Source: Candidatus Aminicenantota bacterium (GTDB taxonomy: Bacteria > Acidobacteriota > Aminicenantia > Aminicenantales > Aminicenantaceae). Taken from it: a stretch of DNA of 50,316 nt. Location of the stretch: assembly GCA_030669305.1 (NCBI GenBank), contig DAOVDU010000005.1:1-50316 (forward strand), given 5' to 3'. The notes beneath the pieces are model-generated. The model was given only the letters and a program-made list of their open reading frames with translations, was not told where the DNA came from and ran no database searches. Position 1 is the stretch's first letter. The number at the start of each line of letters is the position of its first letter. This document shows positions 1 to 10,170 of the stretch, one piece after another. The position numbers were made by a program, and so were the translations under genes.

Positions 1-2
1 GA

Positions 3-42
3 TTAACAGACAAACAGATTAACTGATTAACCGATTAACTGA
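3..42 (+). repeat. 8-bp-period array, five units
   Basis: TTAACAGA CAAACAGA TTAACTGA TTAACCGA TTAACTGA, downstream of the hppA stop; may extend beyond the window. Confidence 0.85.
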
Positions 43-68
43 AATTAGTTTTGAGTTTTTAGTTTCTT

Positions 69-2036
69 TTATATTATCAGTGGGGCAAAAACCAGGCTGA
101 CTACTGCCATAAGCTTAATCAGGATATTCATGGAAGGGCCAGCAGTATCTTTTAAGGGGTCGCCAACAGTATCTCCGATAACAGAAGCGGCATGGACTTC
201 TGTCCCCTTTCCTCCCAAGTTCCCTTCTTCGATCCATTTCTTAGCATTGTCCCAGGCAGCGCCAGCATTGGCCATAAATATTCCCATGAGAACGCCAGTA
301 GAGGTAGCTCCAGCGAGGAATCCACCCAATGCTTCTGGTCCCATAAAAAATCCAATGACAAGAGGCATGATAACGGCAAGAAGACCGGGAAGGATCATTT
401 CTGATAATGCGCCTTTAGTCACAATATCTATACATCGATCAGAGTCGGGCTTGGCTTTATTCTCCATTAACCCTTTTATCTCTTTGAATTGCCTTCTTAT
501 CTCGAGAACCATTTTGTCTGCTGTTCGGCCTACTGCTTTTAAAGTCAAAGATGCTAGAGCAAATGGCATGAGTGATCCGATGAGAAGACCGATAACTGTA
601 TCTACATGGGTCAGGCTTATTGAATGTAAATTTGGTATGGATTTCTGGTAGGCTGAGAATAAAGCTAATGCAGTCAGGGCCGCTGATCCTATTGCGAATC
701 CTTTGCCAATGGCAGCAGTTGTGTTGCCTGAGGCATCGAGTTTATCCGTTATTTTTCTTATGTTCGGATCCATCTTTGACATTTCAGCAATTCCTCCAGC
801 ATTATCTGCAATAGGACCATAAGAATCCGTAGACATGACAATGCCTATTGTTGCCAACATGCCTACTGCAGAGAGTGCTATACCATAAAGAGATGCAAAT
901 TTATGTGAAATGAAGATTGTGGCTGCAATAGTAAGAAGAGGAAGAATCGTGCTTTGGAATCCAATGGCCAAGCCGGTGATAATTGTTGGGGCGCTACCTG
1001 TCCGGGCGGTTTTGGCCAGAACTTTTATAGGAGGCCCTGATGTAAAATACTCACTTTCCAATCCGATCAGAACTCCTGCAATCATTCCGCTTAGTACTGC
1101 CCAGAAGACACTAAGATCACCCAAGACAGTATCTATCGCAAAAAAGGCTCCGATTAGAAATAAGAGACCACTGATGTAGGTGGAATTCCTTAAGGCCGAC
1201 TGGGGACTAAAATTCTTTAAAATATTTATAGAGAGAACTCCAATAACAGAACTTATCAATCCCATTACAATCAGAAGAAGCGGAAGAGACATATAGTTTA
1301 GAGAAGGGCTTAAAGTTGAGCCTATGGCAATTGAAGCGATGACCGAACCCACATAAGATTCAAAAAGATCGGCTCCCATTCCTGCCGTATCTCCAACATT
1401 GTCGCCAACGTTATCAGCGATGACGCCTGGATTTCGAGGATCGTCTTCTGGGATACCCGCTTCAATCTTTCCGACAAGATCTGCCCCAACGTCTGCACTT
1501 TTTGTGAAAATTCCACCTCCCACTCGGGCAAAAAGAGCAACTGAACTTGCACCCATAGCAAAACCGTTTATGATTATGGGATTTTTTGTAAAGAAATAAA
1601 AGATGCCAATTCCTGCTACACCCAATGCTGCCACAGACATTCCCATCACAGCACCGCCCTGGAAGGCAATAGTCAGCGCATGCGAAATTCCGCCTTTAAT
1701 AGCACCCTGAGTAGCCCTTACGGCAGCACGAGTCGATGCATTAAGCCCGATAAACCCGGCCAGCATTGAACAACTGGCTCCAGTGAGAAAAGCAAGGCTC
1801 GTATAGATAGAGAATAGCCTCCAGAGGATAATGAAAACGATCAGGATGAAAATTGATATATATGTGTATTCCCTTCTTAAAAAAACCATTGCACCGGAAT
1901 GAACTGCTTTTGCTATTTCTTGCATCACTTCATTTCCTTTGGGATATCTTTTGACCAAGGAATAGAGGACTAGGGCAAACACCAGACCCAATAGACCGAT
2001 AATAAAAGAGTAACGGGTTAAATATAATAAACTCAT
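69..2036 (-). CDS. hppA: Membrane-bound cation/proton-translocating pyrophosphatase (K+-dependent type)
   Basis: 655 aa polytopic protein with the mPPase signature [57 protein letters not shown] has Ala where K+-independent enzymes have Lys. Confidence 0.95.
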   Translation of the reverse strand: MSLLYLTRYSFIIGLLGLVFALVLYSLVKRYPKGNEVMQEIAKAVHSGAMVFLRREYTYISIFILIVFIILWRLFSIYTSLAFLTGASCSMLAGFIGLNASTRAAVRATQGAIKGGISHALTIAFQGGAVMGMSVAALGVAGIGIFYFFTKNPIIINGFAMGASSVALFARVGGGIFTKSADVGADLVGKIEAGIPEDDPRNPGVIADNVGDNVGDTAGMGADLFESYVGSVIASIAIGSTLSPSLNYMSLPLLLIVMGLISSVIGVLSINILKNFSPQSALRNSTYISGLLFLIGAFFAIDTVLGDLSVFWAVLSGMIAGVLIGLESEYFTSGPPIKVLAKTARTGSAPTIITGLAIGFQSTILPLLTIAATIFISHKFASLYGIALSAVGMLATIGIVMSTDSYGPIADNAGGIAEMSKMDPNIRKITDKLDASGNTTAAIGKGFAIGSAALTALALFSAYQKSIPNLHSISLTHVDTVIGLLIGSLMPFALASLTLKAVGRTADKMVLEIRRQFKEIKGLMENKAKPDSDRCIDIVTKGALSEMILPGLLAVIMPLVIGFFMGPEALGGFLAGATSTGVLMGIFMANAGAAWDNAKKWIEEGNLGGKGTEVHAASVIGDTVGDPLKDTAGPSMNILIKLMAVVSLVFAPLII

Positions 2037-2137
2037 CTCCCTTCCTTTTTGAACTAAAATTTAGTTCTCGATGTATAGCACAATTAAATTGAAATTGCAA
2101 TACAAAATTCGGTTACAAAATTCGGATAATCTGGTAG

Positions 2138-2231
2138 TCGGTTAATCAGTTAATCTGTTTGTCTGTTAAATATATTAATCAAAATAACCGACTAACTGAT
2201 TAACCGACTAACTGATTAACCGACTAACAGA
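2138..2231. repeat. Inverted pair of 8-bp-period arrays
   Basis: 2138-2169 (TCGGTTAA TCAGTTAA TCTGTTTG TCTGTTAA), 14-bp spacer, 2184-2231 (ATAACCGA CTAACTGA TTAACCGA CTAACTGA TTAACCGA CTAACAGA). Confidence 0.88.
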
Positions 2232-2237
2232 TTATTT

Positions 2238-2265
2238 GCTGATACTTGATTGCTGATAGCTAAAT
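2238..2265. repeat. Short 7-bp-period element
   Basis: GCTGATA CTTGATT GCTGATA GCTAAAT. Confidence 0.45.
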
Positions 2266-2299
2266 TTGAAAGACAGTGTAGAATAGAAAACTGATGGAT

Positions 2300-3601
2300 T
2301 TACTGAGCGATTTGTCCAAAAAGGCTATAAGGACCGTATGAAGTGATATGTACATTGACAGACTGGCCAATGACATCATTTTTTGATTTAAAATTAACAA
2401 CCTGGTAGCCCTCATTCCGACCAGAATATACGTGAGGGTCCCTTTTGCTTTTTCCAAGGCAAAGAACCTTTATGATACGGCCCACAAAGGATTTATTTGT
2501 TTCCATCTGGATTTTTTTTTGAAGAGCTTGAAGTTCTATGAGCCTCCTTTTTTTATCCTCAAAAGATACTGAGTCCTTGTTCTTTGATGCTGAAGTTAAC
2601 GGGCGAGGGGAGTAGCGAAAGGAGAAAATATTGGTGAAGCGAACTTTTTTCAGAATGCTTAAGGTTTCCTGGAATTCGTGCTCTGTCTCTCCAGGGAAGC
2701 CAACGATAATATCGGTGCTAAGGCTGATGTCAGGCATTAAATTGCGAAGGGTTTCTATTTTTTTTAAGTATTCTTCTCTAGTATAGCCCCTGTTCATCCT
2801 TTCAAGGACAGATGTAGAGCCTGATTGAACAGGAAGATGAAGCTGATGGCATACTTTTTTCGTTTCTTTCATGGCTATACCAATATCTATCGTGAAGTTC
2901 TTCGGGTGAGAGGTGATAAATCGGATCCACTCGATTCCGTCGATAAGATCAGCTTCTTTTAAAAGAATTGAAATATCTTTCCCTGTCTTTGGATCCCTGT
3001 AGGAATTTACATTTTGCCCCAGAAGTTGAATTTCCTTATATCCTTTATTAGCTAAATCTTTGACTTCGCTTAGAATATTCTCTATCGCCCTGAATTTTTC
3101 CCTTCCTCTGGTAAAAGGCACTACACAATAAGAACAAAAATTGTTGCATCCCTCCATTATGCTGATATAACCGCTAATCCTGCTTTCTCGGATTGTCTGA
3201 GCATAGGAAATTTCATGCCAATCGCGACTCCAACTTGTGGAAATAAACTTCTCTTCATCCTGGGTTGGAATGATCCGGGGAATCTGCCAGTAATTATCTG
3301 GTCCTATAACGAAATCAATGAAAGGATTCTTGTCCAGAAGCTTTGAACGGTAGAGTTGAGCGACACAGCCCACAACTCCAATAAAGACATTCTTTTTTTT
3401 CCTTAGCGAGTCTAATCGTCCTAACAGAGAATAAAGCTTTTCCTCTGGTTTTTTCCTCACGGCACAAGTGTTGATAATGATAATATCGCATTCTTTTGGT
3501 GAATTTGAAGGTTGAATTCCAGCAGATAAAAGCAATCCTGCGATGTGTTCTGAATCGCACTTGTTCATCTGACATCCAAAGGTATGAATATAGAATTTCA
3601 T
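2300..3601 (-). CDS. miaB: tRNA-2-methylthio-N6-dimethylallyladenosine synthase MiaB
   Basis: MTTase N-terminal domain (HTFGCQMNKCDSE), radical SAM motif CNNFCSYC, and C-terminal TRAM-like region. Confidence 0.93.
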   Translation of the reverse strand: MKFYIHTFGCQMNKCDSEHIAGLLLSAGIQPSNSPKECDIIIINTCAVRKKPEEKLYSLLGRLDSLRKKKNVFIGVVGCVAQLYRSKLLDKNPFIDFVIGPDNYWQIPRIIPTQDEEKFISTSWSRDWHEISYAQTIRESRISGYISIMEGCNNFCSYCVVPFTRGREKFRAIENILSEVKDLANKGYKEIQLLGQNVNSYRDPKTGKDISILLKEADLIDGIEWIRFITSHPKNFTIDIGIAMKETKKVCHQLHLPVQSGSTSVLERMNRGYTREEYLKKIETLRNLMPDISLSTDIIVGFPGETEHEFQETLSILKKVRFTNIFSFRYSPRPLTSASKNKDSVSFEDKKRRLIELQALQKKIQMETNKSFVGRIIKVLCLGKSKRDPHVYSGRNEGYQVVNFKSKNDVIGQSVNVHITSYGPYSLFGQIAQ

Positions 3602-3610
3602 GTTTTTTAT

Positions 3611-3637
3611 TCAACCTTAAACTTTAAACCTTAAACC
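3611..3637 (-). repeat. 7-bp-period GTTTAAN array
   Basis: Reverse complement reads GGTTTAAGGTTTAAAGTTTAAGGTTGA; near-identical to 24917-24945. Confidence 0.75.
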
Positions 3638-3643
3638 ATTCTT

Positions 3644-5326
3644 TTACGTTCTACGAAGGTTGTGTATTAACATTTCTCTGGCATTTTGCAAGGCTGTCTC
3701 TGTAATACGACTTCCCGTTAAAAGCTGGGCAATTTCCTTTACTCTTTCTTCGAATGAGAGCTTTTTAACTCTTGTAAAAGTCCGTTCCTTTTCTATCTTT
3801 TTTTCAATTTTATAGTGGTGAGCGGCAAATGAGGCAATTTGTGGGAGGTGGGTTATACACATAACTTGATGTTGATTCGATAATACTTTGAGCTTTTGTG
3901 CGACGAATTCTGCGGTTTTTCCTCCTATCCCTGAGTCGATCTCGTCGAAAATCAGAGTTTTTAACTTTTCAGTTTCTTTTCCGATAGATTTTAGGGCTAG
4001 CATAATGCGTGAGAGTTCCCCTCCAGAGGCGATTTTTCGTAAAGGCTTCAGATTTTCCCCTGGGTTAGGGCTGATGAGAAATTCGACTTCTTCTGTACCG
4101 CTGCCTTTTATTTTTTCCATTGTATTTGGGTCTGGAGAGAGAGATTTAATGTTTATTTTGAACTGTGCCTTCTTTATTCCTAAAAAAACGATTTCTCTCT
4201 CAATCTGTTTTTCAAGTGCAAGAGCTTTTTTCTTTCTAAGTAAGGAAAGTTTTTCTGCTTTTGCCGTGTATTCTTTGAATTTTTTATCAAGCTCTGTGTT
4301 TAGCTCAACCAATTTTTCATGGCTTGTGCTCAGATCATTGTATTCTTTCTTTCTTTTTTCCAGATAAGAAAGAATTTCAGTGACAGTTGTCCCATATTTT
4401 CTCTTCAATTTTTCTATCTTGCTTAAACGTTCTTCTAGTGTTTCCAGTTTTTCAGGGGAAGAAGTCTGTTTTTCTTTAAATTTGATTATAAAATCTGAAA
4501 AGTCTCCAATTGTAATAGCAAATTCGCCAATCGCTTCATTTGCCTCTTTAAATGCTTTATCAAATCCTGATAGCTCACCCAGGACATTCTGGAGGCTAGC
4601 TAAAAGCGAAGAAATAGAATTCTCCTGTTTATAAGAGAAATTCATCGCTTCTTCAATAAGAATACTGATTCTTTCTGCGTTTTTGAGGATATTCCTTTCA
4701 TAGTGAATTTTCTCTTCATCTCCTGGACTAAGCTGAGCCTTTTCGATCTCATTTATCTGAAAATCTAGGAAGTCGAGGCGCTGTTCCCTCTCTTTTTCTT
4801 TAGCCTCGAGTTCCTTTTTTTCTCGTATGAGTTTTCTGAGTTCATAAGCAGTATGAGAGACCTCACGTCTTAAAGAGAAAGCGTTTGCATAATAATCGAG
4901 ATAATCGAGTTGGTTTTCTACTTGACGGAGAAAGACATGATCGTTCTGGCCATATATGTCGATCAAATCATCCTTTATTTCTTTGAGCTTTTTGATCGGA
5001 ACAAGGATTCCATTTATATATCCTTTTCCTGTTCCCTGCTCAGAAATGTTTCTTTGTATAAAAATTTCTTTTTCACCATCAGAAGAAAGATCGCTCAATT
5101 TACCCTTATCTTGAGCATGATAGAAAATAGCCTCTACAGAAGTTTCTTTTTTTCCTGTCCGGATCATTTCAGCCGAGCCTTTTTCACCCAAGATAAATCT
5201 TATTCCGTCGATGATGATGGATTTTCCAGCACCTGTTTCTCCTGTGAGTATGGAAAAGCCTTCTTTAAGGTCCAATGTGATATCTTCTATTGTAGCTAAG
5301 TTTTTGATCCGTAGAAATTTAATCAT
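3644..5326 (-). CDS. recN: DNA repair protein RecN
   Basis: Walker A GETGAGKSIIIDGI, signature ASGGELSRIMLALKS, Walker B TLIFDEIDSGIGG, central coiled coil. Confidence 0.95.
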   Translation of the reverse strand: MIKFLRIKNLATIEDITLDLKEGFSILTGETGAGKSIIIDGIRFILGEKGSAEMIRTGKKETSVEAIFYHAQDKGKLSDLSSDGEKEIFIQRNISEQGTGKGYINGILVPIKKLKEIKDDLIDIYGQNDHVFLRQVENQLDYLDYYANAFSLRREVSHTAYELRKLIREKKELEAKEKEREQRLDFLDFQINEIEKAQLSPGDEEKIHYERNILKNAERISILIEEAMNFSYKQENSISSLLASLQNVLGELSGFDKAFKEANEAIGEFAITIGDFSDFIIKFKEKQTSSPEKLETLEERLSKIEKLKRKYGTTVTEILSYLEKRKKEYNDLSTSHEKLVELNTELDKKFKEYTAKAEKLSLLRKKKALALEKQIEREIVFLGIKKAQFKINIKSLSPDPNTMEKIKGSGTEEVEFLISPNPGENLKPLRKIASGGELSRIMLALKSIGKETEKLKTLIFDEIDSGIGGKTAEFVAQKLKVLSNQHQVMCITHLPQIASFAAHHYKIEKKIEKERTFTRVKKLSFEERVKEIAQLLTGSRITETALQNAREMLIHNLRRT

Positions 5327-5345
5327 TTGATTAATTTATATTTTA

Positions 5346-5508
5346 TCTGGTTATTCTGTTCGTCTGTTACTCAGTTTATCTGTTATCTATTTTATGTGTC
5401 ATAGATAATGACATTATAGTTAATTTTTTCTCAATCGTATTGGCTAACTTGCTAGTCCTCTTGTTAATATAACAGACTAACTGATGAATAGACTAACTGA
5501 CTAACATA
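5346..5508. repeat. Inverted pair of degraded 8-bp-period arrays with about 80-bp interior
   Basis: TCTGTTCG TCTGTTAC TCAGTTTA TCTGTTAT on the left; ATAACAGA CTAACTGA TGAATAGA CTAACTGA CTAACATA at 5469-5508. Confidence 0.75.
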
Positions 5509-5523
5509 AATATTTTCATTATC

Positions 5524-6894
5524 TTATTTATGAGTAGTTATCTTTATAGGCACAAGCGCCTTTTCCATGTTTATGCGGCCGTACCCGATAAATTCATCAT
5601 TTCCTGGATAGTCCTCTTTGTTTGTATCATCTGCAGAATAGCGAATGATGTTCATTATTTCGGCTGCAGTAAGCCAGGGCTTGATACTTTTTATAAGAGC
5701 GGCAAAACCTGAGACATAGGGAGCCGCCATAGATGTTCCAAAGCCATAGCCATAAGGAGGTAGTTCAAAATCGTCCCATATACTCGATGGATACCAGGTA
5801 GGAACAAGGCTTATAATTCTTTCTCCCGGAGCTGCAACATCCACTTCAGGTCCAAAATTAGACCAATCAACTCTTATATCATCGTAATCTGTAGCAGCTA
5901 CTGCCAGGCAATAGTCATCGTAAGCCGCAGGGTAAAGAACAGCTCCACCTTCATTTCCTACAGCAGCAATGATTACAATATCTTTTTCATAGGCATATTT
6001 GAGAGCTTCTTCCAAAGCTTGAGCAGTAAACTCCCCGCCTATGCTTAGGTTAATCACATCTGCCCCATTATCTGCTGCATACGTTATTCCTTCAATCAGA
6101 GAATAGTAATCGCCATAGCCTTCCTCATCTACGATTTTTATGGGAAGAATCTTGCAGTTCCAGGCTACTCCAGCTATGCCCTCGTTGTTGTTGCTTTCGG
6201 CAGCTGCGATTCCAGCCACATGTGTACCGTGACCATGGTCATCGGTTGCATCAAAATCATCATTAACGAAATCGCGACCACTCGATAGAATTTTGGTTTC
6301 TATATCTGGGTGGAGGAGATCTACACCGGAATCAATCACTGCAATGATAACTTCTTCCTCTCCCTTTGTTTCTTCCCAAGCCGCGGTGGCTTTGATATCT
6401 GCTCTTTCAGTTCCATGAGGGCTTCCGGGAATTCCGATTGACTGGCCAGAATTATAAAGTGCATACTGGTACTTAAAATAGATATCGTTCGGAGTTTCAG
6501 TAATGTAAACAATGTAATTAAATTCAGCATATTCAACATCAGGGTTTTGGTTCATCACATATACCATCTCTTCCACTGTAATATCTCTTGGAATTTGAAG
6601 CTGATAAATGTTTAATCTGGGAATTCGGTTTATTTTTTTTGTTTGGTAAGCAGCGAGAGTTGTTTCTATTAATAGTTCAGAGAGAGTTGGTTTGAACTTT
6701 ATCAAGATTTGATCTGGAACATACTGCTTTTCTTTAAGCTGAAATGGAAGGCCTTTATTTATAGATTGAATTCTTGGGCGAAAAAAACGATAAAGCGGCT
6801 TTTTGTATCTGTCAAATCTATGATGTTGAAAGCTTGCTGAAAAAATGAAGATATAGATTATGAAAAACAGGAAAAATATTTTCTTTGTTTTCAT
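5524..6894 (-). CDS. Secreted S8-family subtilisin-like serine protease
   Basis: Signal-like N-terminus; catalytic motifs VIDSGVDLLHPD, DHGHGTHVAG and GTSMAAPYVSG; fervidolysin-like propeptide (PDQILIKFKP). Confidence 0.92.
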   Translation of the reverse strand: MKTKKIFFLFFIIYIFIFSASFQHHRFDRYKKPLYRFFRPRIQSINKGLPFQLKEKQYVPDQILIKFKPTLSELLIETTLAAYQTKKINRIPRLNIYQLQIPRDITVEEMVYVMNQNPDVEYAEFNYIVYITETPNDIYFKYQYALYNSGQSIGIPGSPHGTERADIKATAAWEETKGEEEVIIAVIDSGVDLLHPDIETKILSSGRDFVNDDFDATDDHGHGTHVAGIAAAESNNNEGIAGVAWNCKILPIKIVDEEGYGDYYSLIEGITYAADNGADVINLSIGGEFTAQALEEALKYAYEKDIVIIAAVGNEGGAVLYPAAYDDYCLAVAATDYDDIRVDWSNFGPEVDVAAPGERIISLVPTWYPSSIWDDFELPPYGYGFGTSMAAPYVSGFAALIKSIKPWLTAAEIMNIIRYSADDTNKEDYPGNDEFIGYGRINMEKALVPIKITTHK

Positions 6895-6909
6895 GATATC
6901 CTCCCCAAA

Positions 6910-7689
6910 TTAAAATGAATACATGGCCCTGAGCATAACTCCAAAATCCAGGCCTTTGTTGTAAGGCATAAAGCTTGCTTCTGCCTTAAGGGTTAATGCA
7001 TCAAAGACTTCGTAGATTGCACCCAATGAGGTGCTGAATACACTTTTTCCTGTGATTTTTTTATCTTCAGATCCACTTAATTCCTGAATAGTCTGCTCTA
7101 TCTTGAATTTTCCCCAGAGTTTATTGTAGCTGAGATAAATATAGGGATAAAAATAATCAAATCCTGTATAGGTGATAACTGGACCAGCAGAAGCTCTCAT
7201 CCACCAGGGCTTTCCTGTAACACTACCTTCTACATTTAAGTCTGGTATGTCCCATTCTTTTTTTGACCCAAGATAATAGACAAATTGCCCCAGGCCCTCG
7301 ACCTCAAAATCATTTGTGGAAAAGATGCTTTTTTTTATCTCTCCACCAAAAAGAAATCCACTCATGTCACCAACATCCAATTCTACTGAAAATGGCAGTT
7401 CCCTGAATATTAGCGAGTCAAAATTAGAAAAAGAATATCCAGCAAGGGCATTTAGGGAGAATCCTTCCTGGATTTCAAACTCAGCATTGAGGATGAAAAA
7501 ATATGATTTGAGATTAGAACTGTATTTATCATCGTCCCAGCTTATTGTTCGCGAAAAATATTCAAAACCTATTCCTGGTTTTATGCTGATTTTCGGGGAA
7601 TATTTTTCCTCATGAAATTGAGCATAAGAGAAGCTACAAAGACTTAAAATGAGTATAGCAGCTAGAGAAAAATAATTTATTTTTTTCAT
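6910..7689 (-). CDS. Outer-membrane beta-barrel protein
   Basis: Signal peptide MKKINYFSLAAILILSLCSFSYAQ begins at an internal Met of the 6910..7722 ORF; alternating beta strands ending in Phe (RAMYSF). Confidence 0.65.
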   Translation of the reverse strand: MKKINYFSLAAILILSLCSFSYAQFHEEKYSPKISIKPGIGFEYFSRTISWDDDKYSSNLKSYFFILNAEFEIQEGFSLNALAGYSFSNFDSLIFRELPFSVELDVGDMSGFLFGGEIKKSIFSTNDFEVEGLGQFVYYLGSKKEWDIPDLNVEGSVTGKPWWMRASAGPVITYTGFDYFYPYIYLSYNKLWGKFKIEQTIQELSGSEDKKITGKSVFSTSLGAIYEVFDALTLKAEASFMPYNKGLDFGVMLRAMYSF

Positions 7690-7736
7690 TAAAACCTCCA
7701 ACCTTGGATGATTTACCAACATTTGTTTTTAATTCT

Positions 7737-8525
7737 CTATTTTTTTTCCTTCTGTTTCTTTTCTATCTCCTCCATCTTGGCGGTGGCTTTTTTTGCTAAT
7801 TTGCTCTGAGGAAAATCAGTTATTAATTTTGTAAAATAAGGGATGCTCTGTTCAAGATTATTCTGATTATAATATGAATCTCCTAATAAGAAGTAGACTT
7901 TATCCATTTTTGAATAATCAGGATAATCGGTTAAGATTTCTGATAATCTGCTTACTGCTGCCTTAAAGGCATTCACTTTGTAATAATGTTTTCCTATGCT
8001 GAGCGTATGTTCTGCCAATCGTTCTTCGCATTCTTTTATTTTTTCTCTTGAAGATTTTGCTTCTTCACTCAGAGGATAATTAGTAACGACTTTTTTAAAT
8101 TCGGCCAGAGCCTGTAGTGTTTTAGTCTGGTCTCTTCCAGGCTTTAGAGCCTTTTTAAAAAATGTTATAGCAATTTGGTTTTGAGCATAAGGAGCTGAAG
8201 GGCTGTAAGGATAGAGCGAGATAAACTCTCTGTATTCAGAAGCAGCTATGATAAAGCTCCCTTCATCTCTTTGTTTAAAATAAGAGTCTGCTATAGCCAA
8301 TTTGGCTCTTTGCGCATAAAAACTCTTTGGAAAGGAGTCAATGATTTGTCGTAAATAGAGACGGGCTTTTTCTGGATCCTTTTTGAGAAATTTCTCACCA
8401 AGTCTATACATTTCTTCGTCTGAAGCAGCGATATCTGGAGAAATTTCTGTTTTCTTCCCTCCGCATCCGAAACAAATAAGGGTGAAGAGAAGAGTAGTGA
8501 TGAAAATATATGTATGTCTTTTCAT
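7737..8525 (-). CDS. BamD/YfiO-like outer membrane assembly lipoprotein with TPR repeats
   Basis: Lipobox ICFGC; repeated TPR-type units (FPKSFYAQRAKLAIADSYF, YPYSPSAPYAQNQIAITFF). Confidence 0.8.
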   Translation of the reverse strand: MKRHTYIFITTLLFTLICFGCGGKKTEISPDIAASDEEMYRLGEKFLKKDPEKARLYLRQIIDSFPKSFYAQRAKLAIADSYFKQRDEGSFIIAASEYREFISLYPYSPSAPYAQNQIAITFFKKALKPGRDQTKTLQALAEFKKVVTNYPLSEEAKSSREKIKECEERLAEHTLSIGKHYYKVNAFKAAVSRLSEILTDYPDYSKMDKVYFLLGDSYYNQNNLEQSIPYFTKLITDFPQSKLAKKATAKMEEIEKKQKEKK

Positions 8526-8560
8526 TTTATCTTACCTTTGCTCCAAAAGTATAATTTCCT

Positions 8561-9505
8561 TCAGGAAGAATAGAGTAATCGAAGCCATGTCCATTCTTCT
8601 TTGAGGCCATCTTCAATTTGAGTTTTAGGTGAATAGTTCAAGTCTTTACGTGCCTTTTCAATATTTGCGAATGTATGGAGCACATCTCCTTTTTGTTTTT
8701 CTTCCCAATTTATTTCAGCTTTTTTATCACAGATTTTCTCTATAATTGGGATAATATCCTCCAGTTTTTTTCGGGTGCCACCTCCAATATTATAAGTCTC
8801 TCCAGGTTTCCCATTTTCTAAAGATGCAAAATTGGCTTCAATGATGTCATCGATAAAAGTAAAGTCTCTTGTCTGCTTTCCATCTCCAAATATGGAAATC
8901 TGTTCGCCTTCAGCTATTGTTTTAAAGAATTTATGAAAGGCCATATCTGGACGTTGCCCAGGGCCGTAGACTGTGAAAAATCTTAGAGAAACCAATGGAA
9001 GCCCAAAATTTTTATAATAGAGATAGCAGAGATGTTCAGCAGCAAGTTTGGTGACCCCATAAGGGGAAAATGGATATAAAGGGCTTGTCTCTGATATAGG
9101 AAGTTCAGGGCATAACCCGTAAACAGAAGAGGAGGAGGCATAGATGAATTTTTTAATCTTAGTATCTTTTACTGCTTCCAAAAGTTTTTGGGTTGCCTCA
9201 ATGTTGTTTTTGGTGTAAACAGAAAAATTATGGCCCCAGCTTGTTCTCACTCCTGCTTGAGCTGCGAGGTGGAAAACATAGTCTGATCTATTCAACAATT
9301 TTGTTAATCCAACACTGTTTATATCTTCAGCGATAAACTCGAATTTCTTATCTCTCATTAATGGGAGTATGTTTTTATTTTTTATCCACTTAGGATAAAA
9401 ATCAGTAAAAGAATCTATACCAATCACTGAGAATCCTTTTTTAAGGAGTCTTCGGCACAGGTGAGAACCGATGAAACCCGCAGCTCCTGTAACTATACAA
9501 GTCAT
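8561..9505 (-). CDS. NAD-dependent nucleotide-sugar epimerase/dehydratase
   Basis: Extended SDR: GAAGFIGSHL, YGVTK, VYGPGQRPDMAFHKF. Confidence 0.9.
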   Translation of the reverse strand: MTCIVTGAAGFIGSHLCRRLLKKGFSVIGIDSFTDFYPKWIKNKNILPLMRDKKFEFIAEDINSVGLTKLLNRSDYVFHLAAQAGVRTSWGHNFSVYTKNNIEATQKLLEAVKDTKIKKFIYASSSSVYGLCPELPISETSPLYPFSPYGVTKLAAEHLCYLYYKNFGLPLVSLRFFTVYGPGQRPDMAFHKFFKTIAEGEQISIFGDGKQTRDFTFIDDIIEANFASLENGKPGETYNIGGGTRKKLEDIIPIIEKICDKKAEINWEEKQKGDVLHTFANIEKARKDLNYSPKTQIEDGLKEEWTWLRLLYSS

Positions 9506-10170
9506 GATGATGAATATTTTTCTGCCAATTGTTTCATTTTGATGATGGCATCAATGGGTTTTTTTTCGCTAAAGATGGCTGAGCCTGCTACGAAAATATC
9601 CACACCATCATTGATTAAATCTTCCATGTTTTCGAGTTTTACCCCTCCATCGACTTCAATGGGAATATCAAGCTTTTGACCTCTTATCCAGTTTTTGAGG
9701 TGTGATATTTTGGCATGACAGGATTCAATAAATTCCTGGCCGCCCCAACCTGGGTTGACTGTCATTATAAGCACGTAATCCAGCTCTTTGATGATTTCGT
9801 TTAACAGGTGGATAGGCGTAGCTGGGTTGAGGGCAAGACCTGCTTTTCTGTTGAATTCTTTGATTAGAGTAATATCTTTGTGAAGATGGGCTGAAGCTTC
9901 GAGGTGGATTGAAATCCAATCTGCCCCTGCTTCATGGAATAGAGGAATGAAGGACCGTGGATTTTCCACCATGAGATGAACATCTAAAGGTAAAGATGTC
10001 TTTTTCTTGAGAGAAGCCACAAGCTGTGGCCCAAAAGTAAGAGAAGGAACGAAATGTCCATCCATGATATCGATATGAATCAAGTCTGCTCCTGCTTCCT
10101 CCGCCATCTTAACAGCCTCTTCGATTTTCGTAAAATCTGCAGATAGAATTGAAGCAGCAATTTTAATCAT
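9502..10170 (-). CDS. rpe: Ribulose-phosphate 3-epimerase
   Basis: AASILSADF, HIDIMDGHFVPSLTFGP, MTVNPGWGGQEFI, EVDGGV. Confidence 0.96.
   Translation of the reverse strand: MIKIAASILSADFTKIEEAVKMAEEAGADLIHIDIMDGHFVPSLTFGPQLVASLKKKTSLPLDVHLMVENPRSFIPLFHEAGADWISIHLEASAHLHKDITLIKEFNRKAGLALNPATPIHLLNEIIKELDYVLIMTVNPGWGGQEFIESCHAKISHLKNWIRGQKLDIPIEVDGGVKLENMEDLINDGVDIFVAGSAIFSEKKPIDAIIKMKQLAEKYSSS

Noticed and set aside
130-651. Plus-strand 173-aa ORF inside hppA
   Set aside because: Antisense shadow of a well-supported mPPase CDS; low-complexity translation with no recognisable domain.
3888-4367. Plus-strand 159-aa ORF opposite recN
   Set aside because: Antisense shadow ORF; Ser/Phe-rich translation typical of reverse-complemented Glu/Lys-rich coding DNA.
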